Below, in pieces: positions 21,603 to 34,926 of a DNA stretch of 64,000 nt. A model generated the notes under the pieces. The model was not told the DNA's origin. It made no database searches and was given only the letters and a program-made list of their open reading frames with translations. Numbering within the stretch: the stretch's first letter is position 1; each line of letters begins with the position of its first letter. Position numbers and translations under genes: made by a program. Source of the DNA: Heracleum sosnowskyi (lineage: Eukaryota > Streptophyta > Magnoliopsida > Apiales > Apiaceae); NCBI GenBank assembly GCA_030848705.1, contig CM061244.1, forward strand, positions 107,281,111 to 107,345,110, read 5' to 3'.

Positions 21603-22975
21603 TGAAAGGTATATGTATAGGCCTATTTGTTAACATCGAGGATACAACTCAACTTAAACAAGTTTGTAATAAGTAAGTAATAATTCAATTGTCACAGTCT
21701 CACAGGAATCTCAGAAGATCACATCAGTCAAAAGAATACAGATTAAAGTCATCCTACAGACTTGAAGAAATACTACATTGAAAGAAGTTCAATTAATTGA
21801 CCAAGCCTCAGTGAAGTCTTCAAAGAATTGGATTTATTAAAGTGACAGAGGTTTCAGATTTGTGATAACAAATGTACATGTTACAAAGGTTGAATAACAG
21901 CAAAAGCAAACAATGGACCACAGCTTAAAGTCAAGATGAAGAACATACATTGAAGTTAGTCATTTATGAACCAGACAGTGCATCAAATGACAACCTCAGA
22001 CAATGGATATTCTTCAGCAGTTCAAGTGGTTCAAGGATTGGTTATGCTATCTTGTAAGAATTTAAATTCTCTTTTAAATTAGTTATTAATTTATTGAATA
22101 AATTAATTCATCAGAATTAATTTATGAAATAAATTAATTCATCAGAATTAATTTATGAAATAAATTAATTATTAGAATTAATTTAAAATAGAATTAGAAT
22201 TAAATTAGAATTACTTAAATAAAATGAACTGGAATGACTATCAAGGATAGTCGTCCCGGTAGTCATTCCAAGTCATTTTAATTAAAAATGAACTGGAATG
22301 ACTATCAAGGGATAGTCATCCCGGTAGTCATCCAAGTTCATTTTAGTTTATTCTAAATTAATTCTCCTAAATTCTCATAGTCATGCCAGTATAAAGGATA
22401 GTCATTCTAGGCTTAAAAATAGTCTTTTTAGACTATTTTCATAGTCATTCCAGAAGAGAGAACGTGCAAATTGTCAAGTGGATTAGCTTTATCAAAAGTA
22501 AAGTGATCAAGACAGAACAACACTCAACATTACATATCATCAGAAAGTTTCTGTCAAGAACAACAAAAGAACTGCCGAAGCTTTTTCTTCAGTGAATTAA
22601 TTCTAAAAATCATAGTGTTAAATCTAAACCACTAGAATTCATTCACTTGTACTGCTTTGACTATCTAACGGATTTTTATCCCTAGAACGTATCTAAAATT
22701 ATCATTTATTGGTATATCTTTTTATTACAAAAATAGATAAATTCATGTCGAATTTATTCTAGATTTGTTTTAATTAGTTTGAGATCCAATCTTGTAATCA
22801 GTACCATATTTGTAACACCCTTCAAGTTTAATAGAGTTTTATTTAACTTGAATCTTGTTTCATTTTATTCCGCAATAATTTGTTCCTAAATTGTTTTATT
22901 CTAAAACGGACAAATTCGATTAAACGGTATAGTTTGTATTCAACCCCCCTTCTTCAAACTTATCAGGACCTAACA
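21603..22975 (+). repeat. 3' LTR of element B (1373 bp)
   Basis: It matches 12234-13574 except for scattered substitutions and an extra 31-bp copy of the AATTAATTCATCAGAATTAA block near 22105-22165. It ends CCTAACA and is followed by the ATTTT target copy. Confidence 0.93.
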
Positions 22976-23672
22976 ATTTTACTATGTAAAAGATGATTTA
23001 AATTAAATTTCAGATATAATAAAATTAATTAATAAATGATATAATTTATTTAGTAAATTAGTTTGTTATCTATTTTGATTCAGTAACAACGAGAAAGCGT
23101 TATCAAGAGAAAACATGTTTAACGAGTTGACCCAATAAATTTAATAAATTTAATGAGAGAGCGTGTTATTGAGAAAAAAACATGTTTAACATGATATAAT
23201 TTTAGGAAAGACATTCCTTATTTACAATTTAGTCAAACAAATATTACTTTTTTTCTCAACTAAATTACATCATATTTAAGTTTTAATCAATTTTCTAGAG
23301 TTTCACTATTTTAATTCAATTCAAATTTTTGGCGAAGACAATAATATATAAAATTCAATCTTATTTAAAATTTAATTAAACAAAAATATTTTTTTTCTCA
23401 ACTAAATTAAATCATATTTAAGTTTTAATCTATTTTTCTAGAGTTTCTCTATTTTAATTCAATAAAATTAAATTATCTTACTTACATTTGAATTTATAGG
23501 AAATACAATAAATATATAAAAATCAAATTTTTTTAGAATTTATTATTTATTATAACGTTATATTACAATCATGTTTACGATTTAATCTTTATATTATAAT
23601 TCTATTTATAATTTAATCTTTATTATATCTTAAATTGCCAATAAAATCATGGCATACTGATTAGTTTTTCCC

Positions 23673-23981
23673 ACGTCACAAATTTGAGGATTTTATGATT
23701 ACCCGTGTGCATTAATAACATTGCATATTAATGATAACTGTTTGTATATTTTAATTTCTAAAAAGTTTTATTATGACGTCTAAGAATATTTAAGAAATTT
23801 GTAATTTTGTGATAATACAAATAGTCTTACGTCACAAATTTGAGGATTTTATGATAACCCGTGTGCATTAATAACATTGCATATTAATGATAACTGTTTG
23901 TATATTTTAATTTCTAAAAAGTTTTATTATGACGTCTAAGAATATTTAAGAAATTTGTAATTTTGTGATAATACAAATAGT
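23673..23981. repeat. 156-bp direct tandem duplication
   Basis: Copy 1 begins ACGTCACAAATTTGAGG at 23673 and copy 2 at 23829. They are almost identical, so the duplication is recent. Both hold ACCCGTGTGCATTAATAAC, similar to the hairpin ends of nearby elements. Confidence 0.9.
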
Positions 23982-24125
23982 TGAAGTTTGAAGCGGTGGT
24001 TAGTACTTCAAGTTTTATTATTGCTTAATTTTTAATATTTTTAATTTATATGTATTTAGTGCAATGTGCGTCGGCTCAGAAAAGTATGACACAAAATCGA
24101 CATATAAAGTTTAGGAATATTTAAG

Positions 24126-24300
24126 AAAGATTTTGATGCATTTTGGTGCCAAAGGTTGCACCGAGTTCCAAAATGGTGGCTAAAGTTTGAAAATTGCAAA
24201 TCGATGGTCAAAGTTTTTACCGAGTTTCAAAATAGTGGTTATACTTTAAGATTTACAAATCGGCAGCCATACTTTATACCGTATTCCAAAAAGATGATTG
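24126..24300. repeat. Imperfect tandem repeat, about 60-bp unit
   Basis: Three diverged units share the order CCGAGTTCCAAAATGGTGG, AAGTTT, AAATCG. Confidence 0.65.
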
Positions 24301-24662
24301 TGCTTTAATAATTTAACAAATAAAAAAATGAAAAAATGAAAATATTACTGAAAAGTAATTAATTTAAAAATTTTAAAAAATAATATTGATTCAACAAGAA
24401 CACCAAAAAATTCATCCGAAGTTTTAAAAAAAGATCATCGAGTCTAAATAATTCTCTAAAAAAGGTTATGGTCAAATTTTCAAAAAGGTTAATATTTAAA
24501 TTTTATTATTGCATGTATTATTAGTATTTTCTGTTTATATGTATTTATTCAACGAGTGTCGGCTCAAGAAACATGATACAAAATCGGCATATACAGTCTA
24601 GGGGATATACAAATAATTTTGTGATAATACGAATGGTTGAAGAATTAAATGGTGGTTGATAC

Positions 24663-27135
24663 TTAAATATATACTAGCGTAAAAGCCCGTGCGAGGCACG
24701 TGCCTGTTTATACACTCGAATAATTTCTCACACCAACATGTATATATATTGAAATAATTTTTATAATTAGAAATGTGGTAAGAGATAATATTTCGAATTT
24801 ACCTTATATTTGTTTAGTATTTGTTAAATATTTTTTAATTTCATAAAATTTGAATTAATTTCTATAAGATAAAGATCAAATGATTATTTTTAATTACCAA
24901 AATATATATTTAGTTTTAAATGATGTAAAATGAATTTTATCAAATTAAACAATTGAATATCATAAAAATAATTAAACAATTTTTTTAATCCATACTCAAT
25001 TATATTTTTATGTATAATCTATGTTCTAAAAGTAAGTGTTTAATAATCCCGATAATCGTTAGACGGTAACTAATCGCTTTGATTATGTTAAAATCGGTTT
25101 TGATAAAAGTTGGCGAAAAGGTTATAAAATTCGGTCTAATCCTTCCAATTTTGGCATGATTTGTAAATTTTAGGAAATTTAGAGGTAAAAGTTCCAAAAT
25201 TAAAAGGTTGAAATTTGAATAAAAAATAATAACAACATTTTTTTTTGTATACGTAGTTCTTATTTTAGACGGTCAAAATCACGAATTCTCTTAATTTTAT
25301 CTGACAACTTGATCACTAATCCAAAATTTAAATCTATAAATTTTATTTTTTTTCAATAATAATATGTTTTTAAATAAATTTAAATTATGTGATAATATAC
25401 ATATAATTAAAATTTTTAAACAATATATATATATATATATATATAATATTAAATTGATCCCCACTAATCATTCTAATAATCTTTAATTATCCGATTTAAT
25501 CCATAAGTAATACATCAACGGATTACTCAAATTATGATTGTTCATGATTTACCAACCTGATCAAACTGAACTAACCCTAGCTCTCTTTTTGGCCGACCAA
25601 GCCAAGTCTACCCAACCAATTTAAATAGGCTGAGTATGCGTTTTATATTTTTTTCGGCCGACCTTACCCAACCCGATTTAAGTTATATATATATATATAT
25701 TATATACTACCATACATTATATGATATATCGTACTTTCAATTATAGATGTGCTTACATTTTATGCATATGCACACGATTTACAACATAATTTACATTACT
25801 AAAATTATAATGTTAATCAAACTAAAACATTAGTACTAAAATCCCAATTTATACATATTTTACAATGTTCTTAAATATGGAAATCGACATTAGTCGGTAA
25901 AGTTACCTTGTAGTGATTACTCGGATAATAGGTGATTAATCGGATTTATTAAACATTTATCCTTCGTCAAATATTTGATATTTAAGTGTTAATATTTACA
26001 TAAAAGAACCGCATATCATTACTCCATACTTGTACATGAACGAAAAGAGTAATGTGTGTATATATATAATTTAAGTCAATTAAACCGACCCAACCTGACC
26101 CAAATCGATGTACGATTAAGAGTTGGGTCACAAATTAATATTTTGTGTGGTGGGATGGAATTTTTTCAAACCGATTTAATTGGGTCGGATTGCAAAAATG
26201 CTTTCAACTCGGCACATAGAACCCATAAACACCCCTAACTCTGATTCACACTTTTTACGATAAATTATATTATATTTGTGTATCAATACCTAAATAACCT
26301 ATATAAAGTATAAATCATATAAAAATTTACAGTATAAATCATATATAATTCAAAAATACAAGTGAAATAAGAATTTATAAATATAATTGAATACATAATT
26401 ATATGTAGAATAACGAAAATTTGAAAAATGGAGCTATATAGATAATATAAACTAACATTTAATTTACCGAGAATGTAAAATTAAAAAAATTGAATAAACA
26501 TGTTTTTATAAATAATATAAAACAACATGTTATTTGCTCAAAAATTAATATATATATATATATATGTTAATGTAGTTTATATAATAATATTTTTATAATA
26601 AACTCAAACTCAATGTTATGTACTTGGGTATTAGATGAAATTATATGAGAAAGTTTGGAATACGATTATCAATGTTCACACAAATCTAATCTACTTTAGC
26701 TTAAATAATAAAGGGTTGACAATTCTGTAATTTTTAAAAATATAAGAGTATCCTTGGTTGGCTTTTAATATATACAAAGTAGATAAAATATAATTATATA
26801 TTAAGATTTTGAAACTAAAAAAATTAATATAACCCAACATTTTACTTAAACAAAAAAATAGGACAAAAAGAGGTGATGTGGCTTATCTAATAAGATTTTT
26901 AAGTTAAATCAATAAGTAAGTGTAGCACAATGGTTATAACATGGGTTTTCCAAGGAGGAGGTTGGAGGTTCGATTCCTAAGAGCAACAAAAATCTTTTAT
27001 TTTTACATAAATTATAGAGGGATGACAAGTTTGTAATTTTTCAACAAATAAGGGCAAACTTGTCATTTCACAGCCATTTTCTTGGCTCAAATTGCCCCTA
27101 GACGGGCTTTAATATATATATAAGTAGATTACTAC
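24663..27135. mobile_element. Possible non-autonomous DNA element with inverted CCCG ends
   Basis: The left end has TAGCGTAAAAGCCCGTGCGA with a small GTGC/GCAC hairpin. The right end, GACGGGCTTTAATATATATA, is its inverted counterpart. The interior is AT-rich without a transposase and includes TA microsatellites (25423-25444, 26550-26566) and a tRNA-like fragment. A Helitron or MITE origin is possible; exact ends are unsure. Confidence 0.35.
26905..26990 (+). repeat. tRNA-derived (SINE-like) fragment
   Basis: Pol III A box TAGCACAATGG at 26923-26933 and perfect B box GGTTCGATTCC at 26967-26977 have tRNA-like spacing. The outer ends do not pair into an acceptor stem, so this is not a working tRNA gene. 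Confidence 0.6.
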
Positions 27136-27261
27136 ATATTTTTAGTATTTTTTATATATATTTAGTGTAACGGGCGTCACCTCAAGAAAATATGATACAA
27201 AATCGACATAAAATATGTTAGTAGTTTATTTTATTGTTTATGTATGTTATTTTGTAAAATA

Positions 27262-29664
27262 TTGTGTTCACTATTTATATATACTAACATATAGCCGTAC
27301 CATATACGAGTTTTTTTAATATATTTTATTAATTAATTAATCAATTAAAAGATATATTTGGATGTATTAATAAGTTATGTACATTATTAACTACTCTACT
27401 GAAAGATTTCGCGTAAGGTATTAATGGGAGTGTATTAATGATTGAAAGATATTGTACAATTGGTATCTTTAGGTGTGTTTTGGAAATGTAATATTGTTAA
27501 TAAAAAGGTATTATGTTAATTTAAAAAGTTAACATTAATGATTGAAAAATATAATATAATTAGTATTTTTAGATTTGTTTATAAAAGATAGTTTGTTTTA
27601 ATTAAAAGGTAACATGTTTTTAATGATTGAAAAATATAACATAATTAGTATTTTTAAGCTTGCTTATAAAAGATAGTGCTTTTTTAATTAAAAAGTAATA
27701 TGTTTTGGTTAGAAAAGACAATATCCTTTTATTTATATTATTTATAAATTAAAATGACCAATTATAGATTTTATGATAGTTTATTAACTTAGTAAACATG
27801 TCATTAAAGATAACCGTCAAAAGTATCAATATATTTTGTTGTAATATATATAAATATAAATATAAATATTTTCTAAAAAAAGATCGTGTTTTTGAATTCT
27901 AAGTAAAGTATAATTAAAAGAGTTTGTAGTTATGTTATATATGTGAGAAAATCGAAAATCAAAACTTTCAATGTTTCGGCTATTATATAATAGTACAGAT
28001 TGATAAATTAAATAGAATAAATTACCGAAAATTGAAATCAAAATTTTCAATGTTTCGGCTATTATATAATAGTATAGTATAGATAGATATCGTTTGCGAT
28101 AATTTTAGAAATGGAGAAATTTTAGTTAAAAAATATAAAAAAGAATATACGCTTTGGCTAACAAAGGTAATCGGTTAATTATTAGTATTTATAATATTAC
28201 TATTTTATGTTACTAAATGAAATTGCATGTGATATTTTTGAAAAATGTGAGATTTTACTTTGAAAAAATTTTAGTTAGAAAATATAAAAAAGAATATACG
28301 TTTTGGAAAAAAAATCTAATCGGTTAGTTATTAGTAATTATAAATATTATTATTTTATTTCATTAAAAAGAACTACCCGTGATATTTTTGAAAAATGAGA
28401 GGTTTTAGTTAGAAAAAATATAAAAGTAAATATTTTAGTTATAAAATATAAAACAGAATATACAGTTTGGCTAAAATAGGTAATTGGTTAGTTATTAACA
28501 ATTATTATTTTATTTTAATAAATGAAACTGTTTGTGAAATTTTTGGAAAATGAGAGGTTTTAGCAAGCAAAAATAAAAAGCTTATATGTTTTAGTTAAAA
28601 AAGGTAATTGTTCGTGATATTTTTGAAAAAGTAAGGGAATTTTTCAGAAAAAAATAAAAAAAGTAATATATTTTAGGTGTAAAAGGTTATAGGTTATAAA
28701 TAGGTAATGTTATTATTTAATAATATTTTTTATAAATAACTAAGGGTAATTAAGTAAAAACACGAAGTACAATTAAGTAAAATCACAACGTACCAAAAAA
28801 TAATTAGTATTATATTCAATGACTCACATTAATTTAATTTAAAAGATCTAACAGTTAGAGATTAGATGACCAAACTATGGAGGACCAGACTACAAACCGA
28901 CTACAAAAACTTTTAATATTTCGTCTTTAATATAATAGTATAGATTATAAATATTATTATTTTATTTCATTAAAAAGAACTACCCGTGATATTTTTAGAA
29001 AATGAGAGGTTTTAGTTAGAAAAAATAGAAAAATAAAAATTTTAGTTTGAAAATATAAAACAGAATATACACTTTGGCTAAAATAGGTAATTGGTAGTTA
29101 TTAACAATTATAATTTTATTATTTTATTTTAATAAATGAAACTGTCTGTGATATTTTTGGAAAATGAGAGGTTTTAGTAACCAAAAATAAAAAGCTTACT
29201 TGTTTTAGTTAAAAAAGTAATTGCTCGTGATATTTTTGGAAAAGTAAGGGAATTTTTAAGAAAAAATAATATATTTTATGTGTAAAAGGTAATTGGTTAT
29301 AAATAGGTAATATTATTATTTAATAATAGTTTTTTTTATAAATAACTAAGAGTAATTAAGTAAAAACATGAAATACATATAAGTAAGGGCAATTAAGTAA
29401 AATAACAACATACAAAAAAATATTTAGTATTATATTCAGTGACTCTCATTAATTTAATTTAAAAGATCTAACGATTAGAGATTGGATGACCAAACTATGG
29501 AGGACCAAACTACAAACCGACTACAAAAACTTTTAATGTTTCGTCTTTAATATAATAGTATAAATATACATTTTATATATTTTTTCTTAAATAGTTACTA
29601 TTTAAAATTTTACAAAACATTTATAGGGCCGCTGTGAAGCGCGACTTAGTCGACTAGTACTTAT
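27262..29664. mobile_element. Helitron-like repeat cluster
   Basis: Minus-strand copies of the Helitron-type 5' end (TCTATACTATTATAT followed by AAGCCGAAA-like sequence) occur near 27975-28000, 28045-28075 and 28920-28943, with a degraded copy near 29540-29562. On the plus strand, ACTAACATATAGCCG near 27275 and GCCGCTGTGAAGCGCGAC ... CTAG near 29630-29660 resemble Helitron start and end signals. No Rep/helicase is encoded. Several old insertions are probably nested. Confidence 0.4.
28330..29562. repeat. Direct duplication, about 610-bp unit
   Basis: AAAAAGAACTACCCGTGAT occurs near 28367 and again near 28974. GACCAAACTATGGAGGACCA occurs near 28867 and 29486. The copies differ by small indels and substitutions. 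Each unit also holds smaller repeats of GAGAGGTTTTAGTTAG. Confidence 0.8.
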
Positions 29665-31850
29665 ATAAAGGAGAAGACGAGTGCGGTGATGTGGCGCCTC
29701 TCAAATCGCTTCGATCTATTTTTCGAATTTTTTCAAATATTTGAATAATTAATGTAAAAGATTCGAAAATATCTCAATTGACTTTAAAATCTTTACTGAT
29801 GGAGGAAACTAAATATACAATTATAATATTCTTGCCTTCAAAATCTTTATTAATGGAGGTAACTAAATATACAATTCTAATATTCTTGCCTTTAAAATCT
29901 TTACTGATGGAAAAAACTAAATTTACAATTTTAATAGTCTCCTAAATTATTTTATTAGAAAATATCTTAATTGCATTTTAAATTTTTACTATTGAAGAAA
30001 AATAAATATACAATTTTAATATTATTGCATTTATAATATTAGATAAATTCTCAATTTCTTTCTTACTATTTTCTAACGAAGGAAAATAAATATAGTATGT
30101 TAATATTCTCCTAAACGCCCTCTACTGATCCAATCAATATCTTTATATATATAAACGAAAACCCCCGGGAGCTCTAGAATCGCTTATTCATATTTTTCTA
30201 ATTTTCTAGAGGATCTTAATTTTAATTCAATAAAATTAAATTTCCTTATTTACATTCGAAGTTTTAGGGAAAACATTCCTTATTTACGCTCAATTTTCCA
30301 GGAAAGTCAATAAATAAATAAAAGTCAATCTTATTTAAAATTTAATCAAACAAATATTACCTTTTTTCTCAACTAACTTAGATCCTATTAAAAAATGAAA
30401 TTTCCTCTTTTAGCTCCTAAATTATAGAATATGTAATTCTTATTAAAGACAAGTTGGCTTAAAATTATAAACTTAATCAAGTTTTATTATATATACAAAA
30501 TCTTTATAAAATGAAATTTCCTTTTTTAGCTCCTAAATTCTATAAAAGATAATACTTATTAAAGACAAGTTGGCTTGAAATTATAAACCTAATAAGTTTT
30601 ATTATTATATATACAATTTTATTATATATCTTTATTTTTATTTTTTTTATCTTCTTTATATATATAAAGATAAACTCCCAGGAGCTCTCAGATCATCCGA
30701 AAACTATTTATCTATTTTTCTAGAGCTTCTGAATTTCAATTCAATAAAATTAAATTTCCTTTTTTAAATTCGAATTTATAGGATAAAAAAAATAACATTT
30801 GCCTTTTAAATTTTTTCTAATGAAGGAAACTAAATATACAATTTTAATATTATTTCCTTTCTCAATTTTAATACAATAAAATTAAAGTTCCTTATTTAAA
30901 TTTGAATTTATAAGATATAAAAAATCTCAATTGTCTTTTAAATCTTAACTAATGGAGGAAACTAAATATACAATTTTAATATTCTTTCCTTTAAAATCTT
31001 TAATAATGGAGAAAAGTAAATATATTATTTTAATATCTAACATCTTTATTTTTTTTATCTTATCAATCTTTATCTTCTTTCTCCTTTTATTTATCTTCTT
31101 CTTTATATTTATATATATAAGAAAAACTCACCGGAGCTCTCAATGCTATTTATCTATTTTTCTAGAGTTTCTGAATTTAAATTTAATATAATGAAATTTC
31201 TTATTTAAAATCAAATTTATAGGATAGAAAAAATATCAACTTCCTTTTAAATCTTTACTAATGGAGAAAACTGAATGTACAAATTTAAAATTATTTCATT
31301 TCTCAATTTTGATTCAATAAAATAAATTTTTTATTTAAAATTTAAATTTGAATTTATAGGATAGAAAAATATCTATTGCCTTTTAAATATTTACTAATGG
31401 AGAAAACTAAATATACCATTTTGATATTTTTCCTTTAAAATATTTAATAATGGAGGAAAGTAAATAGACAATTTTAATATTCTGTTATCTTTATCTTGTT
31501 ACCTTATCAATCTTTATCTTCTTTCTCCTTTTATTTATCTTCTTCTATCTTTATCTTTATATATGTAAAGGAAAACCTCTCGAAGCTCTAAAATCACTCG
31601 ATTTATATTTATCTAATTTTCTAGAGCTCCTCTATTTTAAAAACTTATAATTAATGGAGGAAAGTAAATATACTATTTTAATATTCAACATCTTTATTTT
31701 TTTATCTTATCAATCTTTAACTTCTTTCTCCTTTTATTATCTTCTTCTTCATATCTTTATATATATAAGGAAAACTCATCGGAGCTCTCAATGCTATTTA
31801 TCTAGAGTTTCTGAATTTTAATTAAAAACTTATAATTAAAACTTCATTCT
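29665..31850. repeat. Array of AT-rich repeats (GGAGGAAACTAAATATACAA family)
   Basis: Diverged units repeat in the order TTTAAATCTTTACTAATGG, AAACTAAATATACAATTTTA, TTATCAATCTTTATCTTC, AAACTCACCGGAGCTCT, TTTTCTAGAGTTTCTG. They recur at least four times here, and the same blocks flank element A (10306-12233). No coding capacity seen. Confidence 0.65.
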
Positions 31851-32740
31851 TTAACTCCTATTTTTTAGAAGAAAAAATCAAAACCTTTTTCAAATTGTAT
31901 AAAAAAAACAAATATAAAAGGTAAGTCTACCTCTAATTGATACCTTTTTAAAATTGAATAAAAGAAACAACTATATAAAAGGTAATTATACTTCTAATTT
32001 ATAGAGAATAATAACGCTAGAGCACCCAACAAATTCTCGCAGCTATTACATTTTTTCCAGGAAAAGTACCACAAATATGTTACTTTCATCGTCTATATAA
32101 GCAAATAATTTAACTCTACCATCTGCAATTTTTTTTCCATCAAAGCTTAAAATCTAAATGTTCATTACTCAGTAGCATACTTCTTCTTCACTCGATTTAT
32201 AGGTTCTTTAATGTATCTTATTTTCTGATTATTGAGAGTATCTCTTAGCAATCAACTTTTATCGTTTTCGATCTCACATGCTTTTCAACTTGCAGAGAAT
32301 TTATTTATATATCATGAACTAACATTCTTTTTTCCATACTTTGACTTTTACAGAATTGACAGGACTACAAGATGGAACTTAAAAAACTAAAAAGTGACAT
32401 CGATCATCAGGTAAGTTTTTTTGTAATGTAGATCATCACCTTTTTACATTAAAAGATTAGTGACAAAATTTCATAAGAAATTTTAATATACGATTATCAT
32501 TATCATAATTAATTATCTATTGTAGGTACTACAAATAAGAATTATGAAGATTTTCTGGATTTCATATTTCCAAAGCTATTATTTCTGATATTCAATTTAT
32601 AATCACGTTAAATCAAGTACTAGAGTTTATTTATACTGTGTTTTTGTTTACTTTTTATTAAGTTTTGGTACACTTATTTTTTTATGATGTTTCTTTGTTC
32701 TGGATCGTAGTTATTATTATGCATGTTTAATGTTTTTAGA
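31851..32740. other. AT-rich region with one weak exon-like segment
   Basis: No gene recognised. At 32354-32410 a short open segment (ATG at 32372) is bounded by TGACTTTTACAG and CAG|GTAAGTTTT, like a small plant exon, but no neighbouring exon or homology is visible. Confidence 0.25.
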
Positions 32741-33513
32741 TGTAATATCCCGTAATTTTTAGAATAATAATAATATTAGAAAATAGAAAAAAGGATTAAA
32801 ACTCGAAAAAAATAGGATTTAATTATTAAATTAGACTAATGGGCCTAAAATATGGATCAGATTTGGATACAGTTAACTTGTAGGTCTAGAGTTAAGGTTT
32901 TGTATCGTTATATAAACATCTTATTCTTTTTCTCCATCTTTTTAATCAAAAGTCGTAGGTCTCTTCCATACAAAAATCAGCTGTCTTGTAAAATTCGTAG
33001 AATATTCATCGTAAGTTAAAATTTGATAATTCTGGCATTTTAAGAAATCTCATTCAATTTCCTACAACATCTATTTCATAGTGTTTTTTCAGATTATGCC
33101 CTGAACTGTTCTTAAAATCACAAAACACAAACAGATTTTGTTTTTCAGTTTCTGTTCAAATTCAACGGACATTTTATTAAATTACCGATTCGTTATAAGT
33201 CCGCTTCTGATGATTCATATCTTTTCAGAAATGTATTTTCAATATGTACAACTTTCGTCCATTGAGTTTTTCAAGAAAACGTCGTTTAAAGGGTCAAAAA
33301 GGTTAAATACAGTTCTGGTCAGAAATGGGTACGTGCTCTAGGATGATTTGATTCTTGATTTTTCGCGTTGAGGTAAGTTTCCGATCGATTTTCCTAGTGT
33401 TTTCGAAATTATGTGTTATATGTATATATTTGCTTATACAACTTGGGCTAAGTGAGATTATATTTTGAAGTGATGTGTTTATTTGATATGTGTTATATGT
33501 AAGTAATAATAGT
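32741..33513 (+). repeat. Partial LTR-like sequence (TGTAATATCCCG start), interrupted by element D
   Basis: TGTAATATCCCGTAATTTTT is a typical start of some plant Ty3/gypsy LTRs. The sequence runs to the D LTR boundary at 33514 with no LTR end before it, suggesting D inserted into it. No internal domain is in the window. Confidence 0.4.
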
Positions 33514-34773
33514 TGTTAGAAATGAATACTACTAGAAACTAGACAGAGGGGGGGGGGGGTGAATGGATAGTTTGATATATTTTTCGATTCTTGAAAACTA
33601 AGTAACAGACTGTATATGATTATGATATGTAATATGCAGAAAGTAAATAACACACACAATCACTTTAATCTACTTTGTATAAGCAAATTAAATACTACAG
33701 CTTTCCAAGAAATTCACAATAGAATTTCTGGCTTCTAAACAAGAACAGTTTGAACTTGCTTGCTTACAGAGAAAAGAGCTTAGCAAATAACTATGTGTAT
33801 CTCTCTTACAGCTAACAATAGGATGTGCATGATATATATAAGCCCTATACAAACTAGTGCACACACCTATTTTTACACAGTTACCCCTTGCTGAAAGTCC
33901 AACTTGTCCTGCCATAAGACGTTAACTGTGTCAGGAAGGACCACCTGCTTTTCGGAGTCTTTCCCGTTTCTGTAGCTGCTTGTCTCTTATCTTTCTCTCC
34001 AAGTTTAGCTGTAGATTTGCCATCTGTTCTTTGGACCACCTTGCCAGAACAAATGCTTCAGTATTTGTCTCTTTTGATTCTTGATTCTGTACCTTGATTT
34101 ATCTTGTTGTAAACGGCTAAGTGTTGATATCGTGAACTCCACTTCATTCCTGACTTCGCGATCTCACTTGTGAGGACTTCGCGATATAGCCTTTGAAGAC
34201 TTTGCGACATAGGTCATTTGAAGACTATGCGACATAGGTCATGTGAAGACTATGCGACATAGGTCATTTGAAGACTATGCGACATAGGGCTTCTGAGGAC
34301 TTCACGATCTAGGCTTCTTTGACTTTGCTGACTTCAACACTTCACGACATGTGTCTTGAGGACTTCTCGACATAGTACAAAATGGACTATGCGATATAGT
34401 ACTTCACGACATGGATATTGGTGACTTCACGACATAGCTTTCTTCTGACTTTGCTATATAATGCCTTAGACAAATTTCTGCAACTTATTTCTTCATAGCC
34501 TTATTTATCTCTATCCTGCTGCATGAACACTTCTGAACTTCTACCAGGACAATTATTCAATGGCCTATATACAATCTAGATGCAAGAAACTTTACTAAGC
34601 TCATTATAACTTTGAGCATACATGATCAAGCTAATGTTCATGAGAACAAGACAAGTACATTTAGAGACCTATACTATATCCCAGTGATAGAACTCACTAG
34701 GTCATGTAATGTGACATAGTCACATAGTGTAGGCTTGTTAATAGTGGTATTCAGACATGTCTTGAGCCTAACA
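33514..34773 (-). repeat. 3' LTR of element D (1260 bp)
   Basis: On the minus strand it begins TGTTAGGCTCAAG and ends CATTTCTAACA. An array of GACTWYGCGAYATAG motifs fills 34437-34152, including 25-bp tandem units at about 34193-34287. A TATATATA box at 33840-33833 lies downstream of the array in the direction of transcription. A long C-run (minus strand) lies near 33550, as in the C and B LTRs. Confidence 0.88.
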
Positions 34774-34788
34774 ATCTCCCCCAAATTG
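34774..34788 (-). other. Polypurine tract of element D
   Basis: On the minus strand AATTTGGGGGAGAT precedes the LTR. Confidence 0.85.
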
Positions 34789-34926
34789 TGAGTAAGATCC
34801 TTAGGCACAATTTCATGTCTGATAACAAGCCTAACTTACATAAAAGGAAATTTAGTAACAGAGAGAACAATTCATGAACATTGAGATCAGAAATTTGATT
34901 TCATAGAAAAATTGAAAGCTTACAGA

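Larger units (their letters stand above)
12234..22975 (+). mobile_element. Complete, decayed Sirevirus-type copia retrotransposon B (10.7 kb)
   Basis: Two LTRs flank gag, pol and an ORF3 remnant. The 5-bp target duplication ATTTT is present at 12229-12233 and 22976-22980, so both ends are exact. The LTRs differ by several substitutions and a 31-bp duplication. The coding regions carry several stops and frameshifts. It is therefore older than C and cannot move by itself. Confidence 0.94.
22976..24660. repeat. AT-rich intergenic DNA with local duplications
   Basis: No gene seen. A roughly 190-bp segment (CTCAACTAAATTA ... TTTTCTAGAGTTT) occurs twice at about 23200-23465 and again in diverged form near 30240-30380. 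Other duplications are listed separately. Confidence 0.5.

Noticed and set aside
26905..26990. Functional tRNA gene
   Set aside because: No acceptor-stem pairing and no plausible anticodon arm, despite good A and B boxes.
34193..34300. Regularly spaced repeats resembling a CRISPR array
   Set aside because: The 25-bp units are adjacent tandem repeats in a plant retrotransposon LTR, without unique spacers.
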